Shown here: positions 1-6,417 of the stretch, in pieces
How positions within the stretch are numbered: position 1 is the stretch's first letter
Layout of the letters: every line of letters begins with the position of its first letter
Source: Gemmatimonadota bacterium
GTDB lineage: Bacteria > Gemmatimonadota > Gemmatimonadetes > Longimicrobiales > Gaopeijiaceae
Direction of reading: 5' to 3'
Assembly (NCBI GenBank): GCA_018678395.1
Contig: JAHHMJ010000378.1
Span: 1-6,532, forward strand
DNA length: 6,532 nt
The notes under the pieces: model-generated
Seen by the model: the letters and a program-made list of their open reading frames with translations, nothing else
Databases searched by the model: none
Told to the model about the DNA's origin: nothing
Position numbers and translations under genes: made by a program

Positions 1-1
1 G

Positions 2-1072
2 AGCGGAACGCTCGTTGTCGAGCAGGTGGTACCAGGTGAACAGCGCCACGCCGAGCGCACCGCCCGCGTCGCCGGCCGCCGGCTGGATCCAGATCTCGTC
101 GAAGATCTCCTCGCGGAGGATCTTCCCGTTGCCGACGCAGTTCAGCGCGACTCCGCCCGCCAGGCAGAGATGGGGCAGCCCCGTATCCTTACGCGCCGTC
201 CGGGCCATCCGCAGCATGACCTCTTCGCACACGTCCTGCACCGAACGGGCGAGGTCCATCTCGCGCTGAGCGATCCGCGTCTCGGGCCGACGGGGCGGAC
301 CGCCCATGAGCCGGTCGAAGGCCTCGCTCGTCATGGTCAGTCCACCCAGGTAGTTGAAGTACTCCTGGTTCAGGCGGAACGACCCGTCTTCCCTGAGATC
401 CATGATCTCCGACAGGATGAGGTCGACGTAGCGCGGCTCCCCGTAGGGCGCCAGCCCCATGACCTTGTACTCACCGGAGTTGACCCTGAAGCCGGTGTAG
501 TACGTGAAGGCCGAGTACAGGAGCCCGAGGGAATCGGGCCAGCGCAGGTCCTTCCAGATCTCCACGTCACCGTCCCGTCCCACGCCGATCGAGGCCGTGG
601 CCCACTCGCCCACCCCGTCCATCGTCAGGACGGCCGCCTCCTCGAAGGGTGAGGGCAGGAATGCGCTGGCCGCGTGCGACTCGTGGTGCTCCGAGTAGAA
701 GATCGGGCCCTCCCATCCCAGGGGGTCCCGGATGAGTCGGTCCGTGTAGAGCTTGTCCTTGATCCAGAGCGGCCCGGCCTTGAGGAACGACCCGAAGCCG
801 GCCGGGGCGATCCCGAGATACGTCTCCAGGATCCGGTCGAATTTGAGGAGCGGCTTGTCGTAGAAGGCCACGTGGTCCACGCCGCCCATGTCGATGCCCG
901 CTTCCCGAAGACAGTAGTCCACCGCGTGTTGCGGGAACGACGCGTCGCCCTTGACGCGGGTGAAGCGATCCTCGGAGACCGCCGCCACGATCCGACCGTC
1001 CCGGACGATGCACGCGGCACTGTCGTGGAAGAAGGCGGATATGCCGAGGACGTGTACGGAGGAGCGTGTCAT
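2..1072 (-). CDS. Carbamoyltransferase, NodU/CmcH/TobZ family (3' end outside window)
   Basis: This enzyme family moves a carbamoyl group from carbamoyl phosphate, through carbamoyl-adenylate, to a hydroxyl of a small molecule such as a Nod factor, antibiotic or sugar. The window holds 357 codons from the ATG at 1072; family members run about 570-610 residues, so the C-terminal domain is beyond the left edge. What is seen is the Kae1-like ASKHA domain: an N-terminal LGISAFFHDSAA (residues 9-20), SEDRFTRVKGDASFP (33-47), the metal-binding HxxxH as EHHESHAAS (H129 and H133), MDGVGEW with D152, the glycine-rich LAGGVALNCVGNGK (304-317), and IQPAAGDAGGALG with D335. The spacing of H129, H133, D152 and D335 matches the Fe-site pattern known from TobZ. 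The ATG is chosen because the family core starts a few residues later; no good Shine-Dalgarno sequence precedes it. The acceptor substrate cannot be read from the sequence. In other genomes relatives are often followed by DUF5989 and SxtJ-like genes, which would lie left of this window. Confidence 0.95.
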   Translation of the reverse strand, partial: MTRSSVHVLGISAFFHDSAACIVRDGRIVAAVSEDRFTRVKGDASFPQHAVDYCLREAGIDMGGVDHVAFYDKPLLKFDRILETYLGIAPAGFGSFLKAGPLWIKDKLYTDRLIRDPLGWEGPIFYSEHHESHAASAFLPSPFEEAAVLTMDGVGEWATASIGVGRDGDVEIWKDLRWPDSLGLLYSAFTYYTGFRVNSGEYKVMGLAPYGEPRYVDLILSEIMDLREDGSFRLNQEYFNYLGGLTMTSEAFDRLMGGPPRRPETRIAQREMDLARSVQDVCEEVMLRMARTARKDTGLPHLCLAGGVALNCVGNGKILREEIFDEIWIQPAAGDAGGALGVALFTWYHLLDNERSA

Positions 1073-1199
1073 CGAGCGCGGAAGAACGGTGGGATCCAGA
1101 GCGAGCGGCCGCTGACGATAGTCCGGCCTTCGCGGACCCGAAAGCACCCGGGGGCGCGCGTCGGCCCGGAGGTCTGTATGCTACACCGTCCGCCGCACG

Positions 1200-1238
1200 C
1201 CACGGCATCATGGCCGGAACATCTCCGGCCTCCCGTGG
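1200..1238. repeat. Two-tier inverted repeat (hairpin) upstream of the DUF2892 gene
   Basis: The inner stem is GGCCGGA (1212-1218) pairing perfectly with TCCGGCC (1224-1230) around a 5-nt loop ACATC. The outer stem is CCACGG (1200-1205) pairing perfectly with CCGTGG (1233-1238). An asymmetric internal loop of 6 nt and 2 nt lies between them, giving 13 base pairs in 39 nt. No T-tract follows on either strand, so it is not a standard intrinsic terminator. It ends 39 nt before the preferred ATG at 1278. It could be a 5'-UTR structure, an operator, or a chance product of high GC. The pairing is certain; the function is not. Confidence 0.6.
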
Positions 1239-1266
1239 CTTTCAAGGATGTACTTCCGCCTCGAAT

Positions 1267-1270
1267 GGAG
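1267..1270 (+). promoter_or_regulatory. Shine-Dalgarno that sets the DUF2892 start
   Basis: GGAG lies 7 nt before the ATG at 1278. The other in-frame ATG, at 1248, has only an AAGG directly touching it and no proper spacing. The 1278 start is therefore preferred; it also removes ten residues that do not fit the family. Confidence 0.6.
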
Positions 1271-1277
1271 AGCCTCC

Positions 1278-1487
1278 ATGGCCAGCAAGTTCTTCGCACG
1301 GAATGAGCACACGGTCGAACGCGTGATCCGCGTCGCCCTCGGACTGGGGCTGCTGAGCCTCGTCTTCGTGGGACCGCAGACCTACTGGGGACTGATCGGC
1401 ATCGTGCCCATCGCAACGGGCCTTCTCGGTACCTGCCCACTCTACTCCGTGTTCGGCTTCAGCACCTGCGGCCGCGACGGCTGCTGA
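1278..1487 (+). CDS. DUF2892 / YgaP-like transmembrane domain protein
   Basis: This is a 69-residue inner-membrane protein. After a short polar start with N9 and the ERVIRVALG stretch typical of the family, there is a first hydrophobic helix (about residues 17-33), a GPQTYWG turn (32-38), a second helix (about 39-51), and then GTCPLYSVFGFSTC. This matches DUF2892 (Pfam PF11127), also found as the membrane tail of the rhodanese YgaP. The family's role is not well defined; free-standing members often sit near sulfur or redox genes, but none is visible here. Three cysteines (C53, C64, C69) cluster at the C-terminal end, the last being the final residue. The upstream ATG at 1248 would add ten residues and has a worse ribosome site. 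The gene stands alone, convergent with the acylase gene 36 bp downstream. Confidence 0.85.
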   Translation: MASKFFARNEHTVERVIRVALGLGLLSLVFVGPQTYWGLIGIVPIATGLLGTCPLYSVFGFSTCGRDGC

Positions 1488-1523
1488 CGACGGCCGGCCC
1501 ATCGCATCGGCGCTCCCTCCGGA

Positions 1524-3833
1524 CTAACGATCCCCGGGGGCGAGCGTCATGCGATGCCGCGCCACCGCCTCCACCGCGCCTCGCGTGAACAGCATCGGGA
1601 AGTAGTCGCCCCGTCCCCACGGCTCCACGAGATCGCCGTAGTAGGGACTGCCGGGCCGGCCCGACTGCCCCGGTGCATTGGTGAAGACCGAGGCGTCGAG
1701 GTCCGCGAAGTCGACGATGTGTCGATAGGTGGCCCCCGTGGCAGCGACCGTTCCCGCACCACCGGAGCGCTCCGCCGCGGGGAGGTCCCACGCCGCCACC
1801 AGGCGGTGCGGAAACTCGCTCCGCTGGATCCGACCCCAGCGCCACTCCGAGCGATCCTCACCGAGTCGTTCGGCCACCTGCGCGAGTCCCTCGCGTAGCG
1901 CGGTCTCCAGAGGGGATCTGCGCTCGGCGGGGTCGAGGCCCACCTCGCGGATTCCCTCCGGGAGAGCTCGCGCCACGCCTTGATAGACCGCCGCGGCACG
2001 GCTGTCTCGTCGGTACACCGCATCCCACGCGGCGAGCTCGGCCCGCGCCTGTTCGATCTCGGGGTCGTCGGACGTCCATCCCCTGAAGAGCGGCAGCGTC
2101 GCGTCGGCGGCCGCCGAATAGGCGTCCTGCTGGAGGGCCATCATGTCCTCCATCGTGAACGCGTCGCCTGCGCCGAGGACGTCGGCCAGCCGCTCGAACC
2201 GCGGGAACGAGGTCCCGGACTTGAAGTACAGGGGCGGGTCGTAGCCCGGCGGATGGATGTCGTGGTTCGCCGTCGCGATCCAGCCGCGATCCGGGTTGAA
2301 CTCCTCAGGAAGGTCGGTGCGGAAGCCGTCCCACTCGTAACTCCCGTCGCCCGGGACCGGGAGTCGGCCGCTCCATCCGACGCGCACCGGCGACAGGGCC
2401 GCGGCCCGCCAGGCGATGTTCCCGGCCGCATCGCCGCACATCATGTTCTCGGTGGGAGCCGTCCAGTAATCGAGTGCCGCCAGGAACTCCCGGCAGTCGT
2501 CGACCACGTTGAGCCGCAGCGCGGGCAGGTACCCGGCGGTGCCCGGCTCGTGCATCGTCGACCGCAGTGCGTAGGCCAGTCCCTGGATCGTGTCGCGATG
2601 GAAGACGGGGCCGTGGCGCGTGTACTCGAGGGCGACCACCTCCGGCTCGGCGCCCTTCACCCGGATCGTGTCCACGACGACCCGCATCGGCTCCCACCCC
2701 TCCTGCCAGCGGACCCGTTGCGGGTCCTCGGGATCCACCGACTCGACGTACACGTCGGTCTGGTCGGTCCCCACGATGGTCAGCCCCCAGGCGACCCGGC
2801 CGTTGTGTCCGATCGCGACGCCCGGCAGCACGGGCTCGGTCGAGCCGATCGCGGTCCAACCGGGCGCATCCAGGTGGACGACGTACCGCAGTGACGGGTT
2901 GGCGACGGTACGATGGGGATCGTTGGCCATGAAGACGGCCCCGGTGGCGCTGAGCCGCGGCGCGATCACCCAGTTGTTGCTCCCCGGCGAGTTCTCCCGC
3001 GCCCCCTCGTTCGCCGACGCCCAGGCGTCGAGCCACCCCGCAAACGGCTCGACGAGCCCGGGCCGGGGCATCGAGTTCCGGAACACCGCGAGGGCGTCCA
3101 GCGCCGCCTCATCGATCAGAGCGAGGTCCACACCGGCGGGTGGCCGGAGGGCGCGGTACGGAGAGGGATCTGCCCTGCGGTTGGCCTCGTCCGCACCCAG
3201 CTCCGCAACCTGGAGGGCCAGTCGGAGTTCCCGACGGGCATCGGCCAGTGGCATCGCGGTCTGCATCCGTAGCAACGAGGCCTCGGGCGTCCACGGCTCG
3301 GGGTCGAGGCCCGTGATCTCGTACTCGACGGGCAGCTCGCCCGACCGGGTGGCGTGGTCGATGTACGCGTTCACCCCCCGTGTGAACGCTTCGAGAATGC
3401 GCCGTCCCTCGGGGTGATAGGCGCCGTACTCCTCGTCGGTCCAGGGCCCTCTGTACTTCACGAGGCGCGCGAAACGATCGTGAGGCAGCGCGTCGGGTCC
3501 GAGGATCTCGGCGAGCCGTCCCTCGCCGGCACGCCGATAGAGGTCCATCTGCCAGAGCCGATCCTGCGCCTGCACGAAGCCCTGGGCGAAGAAGAGATCG
3601 TCGATGTCCTCCGCGTAGATGTGGGGGACTCCCCAGGGGTCGCGCAGAATCTCGACCGGAGCGCCCAGGCCAGGCACCTCGATCGTGGCATCGATCGCGG
3701 GGAGACGCTCTGCCGCCAGGGCCTCGAAGTCGCCCACGGCAGTTTCGACGTCCGACTCCGTACAACCCACGGCCAACGCGGTCACGAGGACGGCCAGGGC
3801 GCGGTATCGAACGGGATGACGGGGGCAGGACAT
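1524..3833 (-). CDS. Penicillin acylase family protein (Ntn-hydrolase), predicted lipoprotein
   Basis: This is a complete 769-aa precursor of the penicillin amidase family (PF01804), which hydrolyses amides such as beta-lactams, acyl-homoserine lactones or N-acyl amino acids. The N-terminus has an Arg-containing n-region, a hydrophobic core and a lipobox-like LAVGC with C24, followed by T25, so the mature protein is probably an outer-membrane lipoprotein facing the periplasm. The alpha chain follows, with PWGVPHIYA (66-74) and FAQGFVQAQDRLWQMD (82-97). Self-cleavage is expected between G284 and S285 in the motif GSNNWV, making S285 the catalytic N-terminal nucleophile of a 485-aa beta chain. 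NDPH with H307 (beta His23), GHNGRVAWGLT (342-352) and TANHD with N523 (beta 239, near the oxyanion Asn beta 241 of E. coli penicillin G acylase) follow. GQSGRPGSPYYGD (722-734) near the end is also typical. A good Shine-Dalgarno supports the ATG. Precursor length is normal and no catalytic residue is missing. The substrate cannot be assigned. The gene is divergent from the DUF5916 gene. Confidence 0.95.
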   Translation of the reverse strand: MSCPRHPVRYRALAVLVTALAVGCTESDVETAVGDFEALAAERLPAIDATIEVPGLGAPVEILRDPWGVPHIYAEDIDDLFFAQGFVQAQDRLWQMDLYRRAGEGRLAEILGPDALPHDRFARLVKYRGPWTDEEYGAYHPEGRRILEAFTRGVNAYIDHATRSGELPVEYEITGLDPEPWTPEASLLRMQTAMPLADARRELRLALQVAELGADEANRRADPSPYRALRPPAGVDLALIDEAALDALAVFRNSMPRPGLVEPFAGWLDAWASANEGARENSPGSNNWVIAPRLSATGAVFMANDPHRTVANPSLRYVVHLDAPGWTAIGSTEPVLPGVAIGHNGRVAWGLTIVGTDQTDVYVESVDPEDPQRVRWQEGWEPMRVVVDTIRVKGAEPEVVALEYTRHGPVFHRDTIQGLAYALRSTMHEPGTAGYLPALRLNVVDDCREFLAALDYWTAPTENMMCGDAAGNIAWRAAALSPVRVGWSGRLPVPGDGSYEWDGFRTDLPEEFNPDRGWIATANHDIHPPGYDPPLYFKSGTSFPRFERLADVLGAGDAFTMEDMMALQQDAYSAAADATLPLFRGWTSDDPEIEQARAELAAWDAVYRRDSRAAAVYQGVARALPEGIREVGLDPAERRSPLETALREGLAQVAERLGEDRSEWRWGRIQRSEFPHRLVAAWDLPAAERSGGAGTVAATGATYRHIVDFADLDASVFTNAPGQSGRPGSPYYGDLVEPWGRGDYFPMLFTRGAVEAVARHRMTLAPGDR

Positions 3834-3840
3834 GGCGCGC

Positions 3841-3849
3841 TCACCTTCC
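3841..3849 (-). promoter_or_regulatory. Shine-Dalgarno of the penicillin acylase gene
   Basis: Read on the minus strand the sequence is GGAAGGTGA, with 7 nt to the ATG whose first base is 3833. It supports this start, which also places the signal sequence and lipobox cysteine at the right distance from the N-terminus. Confidence 0.65.
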
Positions 3850-4066
3850 GAGGGGCTCGACGAGATCGCACGATACGACGCTCGGCGAACGCCGCGCCAC
3901 GGGCGTGGCCGTGAGGAGGGTCCACCCGCGCCGCATCGAAGACCTCTGCGAACCGCAGGCTGATCCGCCTGCTCGTTCGGCCCGCACGTCGTCGTGCGCC
4001 TCTGGCCGCCAGGCCCGCCGGGTCCCAGCTTGGCTCCTCCATGGACGCATCGACAGAGCGACGGCA
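3850..4066. other. Divergent spacer, acylase / DUF5916 genes
   Basis: About 220 bp lie between the acylase ribosome site and the GTG chosen for the DUF5916 gene. The plus strand stays open in the DUF5916 frame back to GTG 3905, but the translated stretch is rich in Arg, Pro and Ala with no family likeness, so it is probably untranslated leader. Visible here are small hairpins (CGGCG 3883-3887 with CGCCG 3890-3894; GCCAC 3896-3900 with GTGGC 3905-3909) and a purine-rich GAGGAGGG at 3913-3920 with no start codon at the right distance. No paired -35/-10 boxes can be called. Confidence 0.4.
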
Positions 4067-6394
4067 GTGATCGCCGACCGGGCCGCAGGGCGTCGTACGC
4101 CTCCCGCGGGCGGAAGGCGCCGCCGTGCTGCGGCGCCGTGGGTGCTCGGCGTCGTGTCGCTGGCGACGCCGCTCGCGGCTTCGGGCCAGCAGGCCGGCTC
4201 CCCGTCTCAGGTCGACCCCCTGGACCTCCCCCGGCCCGAACTGCGCGCGCTGCGAATCACCGAGCCGATCGAACTCGACGGAGTTCTGACTGAAGAAGCC
4301 TGGAGCCGGGCCGAGGCCACCGACTCGCATTGGATCCAGATCGGTCCCGACGCGGGCTTTCCGAGCAGTGAGGCCACCGTCGTCCGCGTCCTCTACGACG
4401 ACGACGCGCTCTACTTCGGCGCCGACCTCTACGATCCGGACCCCGCCTCTCTGATCTCGGCCGGGCTCGACCCGGAGTACGACACCGCCAGCTCGGATCT
4501 ATTGAGCGTGGCGCTCGACACCTTCCGCGATCGGTCCAACGGCTTCGTCTTCGCGATCAACCCCGCGGGCGCGGTCTTCGATGCACAGGCGTTCAACGAC
4601 CAACGCGACGTCAGCCGCTCCTGGGAGGGCATCGTCGAGGTCGAGACCCGGGTGCACGAGGACCGCTGGACCCTCGAGATGCGCATCCCGCTCTCGACGC
4701 TGCGGTACGACCCATCTCCGGGCGAGCAGGTCTGGGGGCTCAATTTCTCTCGACGCATCCGGCGGCGAAACGAGGACTCCTACTGGGCGGCGCTCCCCCG
4801 TCAGTTCCGCGTCTACAAGTTCAGCCTGGCCGGTGCCCTCACCGGGTTGGAAGGTCTCGAGGGGGGTCGGAATCTGTGGGTGAAGCCCGCCGCACTCGTC
4901 ACGAGCCGCGACGGCCGCTCGGTTCGCGACCCCGGCACCGACGGAGACATCGGACTGGATGTGAAGTGGGGCCTGACCCCCGGCCTCACGCTCGATGTCA
5001 CCCTGAACACCGACTTCAGCCAGGTCGAGGTCGACCAGGAGCAGGTGAACCTCGATCGCTTCAGCCTGTTCTTCCCGGAACTGAGGGACTTCTTCCTGGA
5101 GAACGAGGGCATCTTCGGCTTTCAGGACGTCCAGATCCGCAACTACCGCACCGGCAGTTCGAACCGCAGCTTCCGCCTTTTCAATTCGCGGCGTATCGGG
5201 CTCGGGCCCGACCGGCGTCCGGTACCGATTCTCGGCGGGGCACGTCTCACGGGCAGGGCCGCGGGACTCGAGCTCGGCTTCCTGGGGATGCGCACTCGGG
5301 CGGTCGATCCGGTCGACGACGGCGCGCTCGGTCTCCCCGCCGAGGACTTCGCGGTGGGGCGCGTGAAGGCGCCGGTCGGGGAGCGGGGGTCCGTGGGTGC
5401 GATGTGGGTCCACCGGTCGGAGCGCGCATCGGGCGCGAACGTCACGAACCGGGCATACGGGGTCGACGCCAACCTGCAGTTCCTGGGGAATCTGGTGGTC
5501 AACGCCTACGCCGCACGGACCGGGGGCGATGACGGGTCACCGGACTCCGCCGTCTCCGAGGGGAATCGCGACGCCGCGATGCTCCAGCTGGCCTGGCGCG
5601 ACCCCCTCTGGAACACGTCGATCCTGCTCAAGCACGTCGGCGACGCCTTCGATCCCGCCGTGGGCTTCGTCGACCGACGTGGCGTGCGCCGGCTGTTCGC
5701 CACGTTCGGGGCGCACCCGCGACCGACCGGGATTCCCGGTGTGCTGGAGGTCAATCCGTACGTCGACGTGGACGTCTACACGAACCTCGACGGAGTGGAG
5801 GAAACGCGTCGCGTCACCCCGGGACTGCAGGTCACGACCCGGGATGGCGGCAGCCTGGTCTTCGAGCTCCGCGACCGCTACGAGCGGGTTCTCGAGCCGT
5901 TCCCCATCGCGGGGACCGAGGTCCCGGTGGGCGCCTTCGACTTCACCGAGTGGTCGGCGCGCTACACGGTCCCGGCCAGCCATGCGCTCTCGGGCCGCCT
6001 CTCCCTGACCCGAGGTGGCTTCTACGACGGCGACCGCACCTCGATCGGAGTCGCCCTGCTGTACCGGCCGAATCCCCACTGGCAGGTCTCGGCCGGCGCC
6101 CAGCGCAACGAACTGGACTTCGGAGGACGCGCCTTCACGGCGAATCTGTACGACGCCCGTGTTCGATACGCCCACGACACGCGGACCTTCGCGTCGCTCT
6201 TCACCCAGTACAACGAGGCCGCGGACGAGCTCGTGGTGAACGCCCGGCTCAACCTGATCCACGCGCCGCTGTCGGACCTCTTCGTCGTCTTCACGGAGCG
6301 ACGCCGCCTGTCGACCGACCTCGACGCGGGCATCGGCAAGGGACGGATCGAGCGGGGCATCACGCTGAAGCTGACGCGCCTGCTGGCGTTCTGA
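4067..6394 (+). CDS. DUF5916 protein with N-terminal CBM9-like module, probable outer-membrane barrel
   Basis: From GTG 4067 this gives 775 residues. In order: an Arg-rich n-region; a hydrophobic signal core (about residues 25-38) with likely cleavage after ASG (40); a CBM9-like beta-sandwich (about 60-240), opening with ITEPIELDGVLTEEAW and including INPAGAVFDAQAF; then DUF5916 (about 265-775), carrying the hallmark NTDFSQVEVDQEQVNLDRF followed by FSLFFPELRDFFLEN (about 313-346). The remainder alternates polar and apolar residues as in beta strands and ends in phenylalanine, as outer-membrane barrels usually do. The family is abundant in Gemmatimonadota and Bacteroidota; its molecular role is not established, though a surface role in binding or processing polymers is often suggested. 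The start is uncertain: in-frame starts are GTG 3905, 3911, 4067 and 4142 only. The first two add a long Arg/Pro-rich leader without family likeness, and 4142 removes the n-region. A frameshift near 4137 is an alternative explanation. Domain identity is secure; the first 25 residues are not. Confidence 0.9.
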   Translation: MIADRAAGRRTPPAGGRRRRAAAPWVLGVVSLATPLAASGQQAGSPSQVDPLDLPRPELRALRITEPIELDGVLTEEAWSRAEATDSHWIQIGPDAGFPSSEATVVRVLYDDDALYFGADLYDPDPASLISAGLDPEYDTASSDLLSVALDTFRDRSNGFVFAINPAGAVFDAQAFNDQRDVSRSWEGIVEVETRVHEDRWTLEMRIPLSTLRYDPSPGEQVWGLNFSRRIRRRNEDSYWAALPRQFRVYKFSLAGALTGLEGLEGGRNLWVKPAALVTSRDGRSVRDPGTDGDIGLDVKWGLTPGLTLDVTLNTDFSQVEVDQEQVNLDRFSLFFPELRDFFLENEGIFGFQDVQIRNYRTGSSNRSFRLFNSRRIGLGPDRRPVPILGGARLTGRAAGLELGFLGMRTRAVDPVDDGALGLPAEDFAVGRVKAPVGERGSVGAMWVHRSERASGANVTNRAYGVDANLQFLGNLVVNAYAARTGGDDGSPDSAVSEGNRDAAMLQLAWRDPLWNTSILLKHVGDAFDPAVGFVDRRGVRRLFATFGAHPRPTGIPGVLEVNPYVDVDVYTNLDGVEETRRVTPGLQVTTRDGGSLVFELRDRYERVLEPFPIAGTEVPVGAFDFTEWSARYTVPASHALSGRLSLTRGGFYDGDRTSIGVALLYRPNPHWQVSAGAQRNELDFGGRAFTANLYDARVRYAHDTRTFASLFTQYNEAADELVVNARLNLIHAPLSDLFVVFTERRRLSTDLDAGIGKGRIERGITLKLTRLLAF
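4112..4117 (+). promoter_or_regulatory. Strong Shine-Dalgarno-like GGAAGG inside the DUF5916 signal region
   Basis: GGAAGG lies 7 nt before a GTG at 4125, an ideal spacing. That GTG is out of frame with the DUF5916 reading frame and opens a short Arg-rich frame with no family likeness. It may be the real ribosome site if one base is missing nearby; otherwise it is chance. Confidence 0.35.
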
Positions 6395-6417
6395 GACGAC
6401 GCCGTCCGACGACCGGG

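Larger units (their letters stand above)
1073..1277. other. Divergent intergenic spacer, carbamoyltransferase / DUF2892 gene
   Basis: This 205-bp spacer separates two divergently transcribed genes and should hold both promoters. I see a 10-bp perfect palindrome AGCGGCCGCT at 1104-1113, a weak 5-bp hairpin (GTCCG 1121-1125 with CGGAC 1133-1137), a lone -10-like TATGCT at 1177-1182 with no matching -35 box, and the stronger two-tier inverted repeat at 1200-1238 listed separately. No ORF of its own is convincing, and no promoter can be called with confidence. Confidence 0.5.

Noticed and set aside
26..652. 208-codon plus-strand frame at the left end
   Set aside because: It is antisense to the carbamoyltransferase metal-site region; the minus strand carries all the conserved motifs.
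1177..1182. TATGCT as a -10 promoter element
   Set aside because: No -35-like hexamer lies at 16-18 bp upstream on either strand, and a single hexamer match is not evidence.
1488..1523. Convergent gap as a bidirectional terminator
   Set aside because: GC-rich with repeated GGCC words but no clean stem-loop and no T-tract, so no terminator is supported.
2340..2364. 7-bp inverted repeat ACTCCCG / CGGGAGT
   Set aside because: It is inside the acylase coding sequence, encoding an ordinary loop around PGDGSYEW; with this base composition such a stem is expected by chance.
1980..2894. 304-codon open frame on the plus strand
   Set aside because: It lies wholly antisense to the penicillin acylase gene, has an Arg/Pro/Gly-rich translation with no recognisable motif, and is the expected shadow of a GC-rich gene.
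4499..5413. 304-codon open frame on the minus strand
   Set aside because: It is antisense to conserved DUF5916 sequence, including the FFPELRDFFLEN region, with no family features of its own; a codon-bias shadow.
6385..6403. GGCGT / ACGCC hairpin around the DUF5916 stop codon as a terminator
   Set aside because: Only 5 base pairs with a 9-nt loop and no T-tract on either strand; too weak to call.
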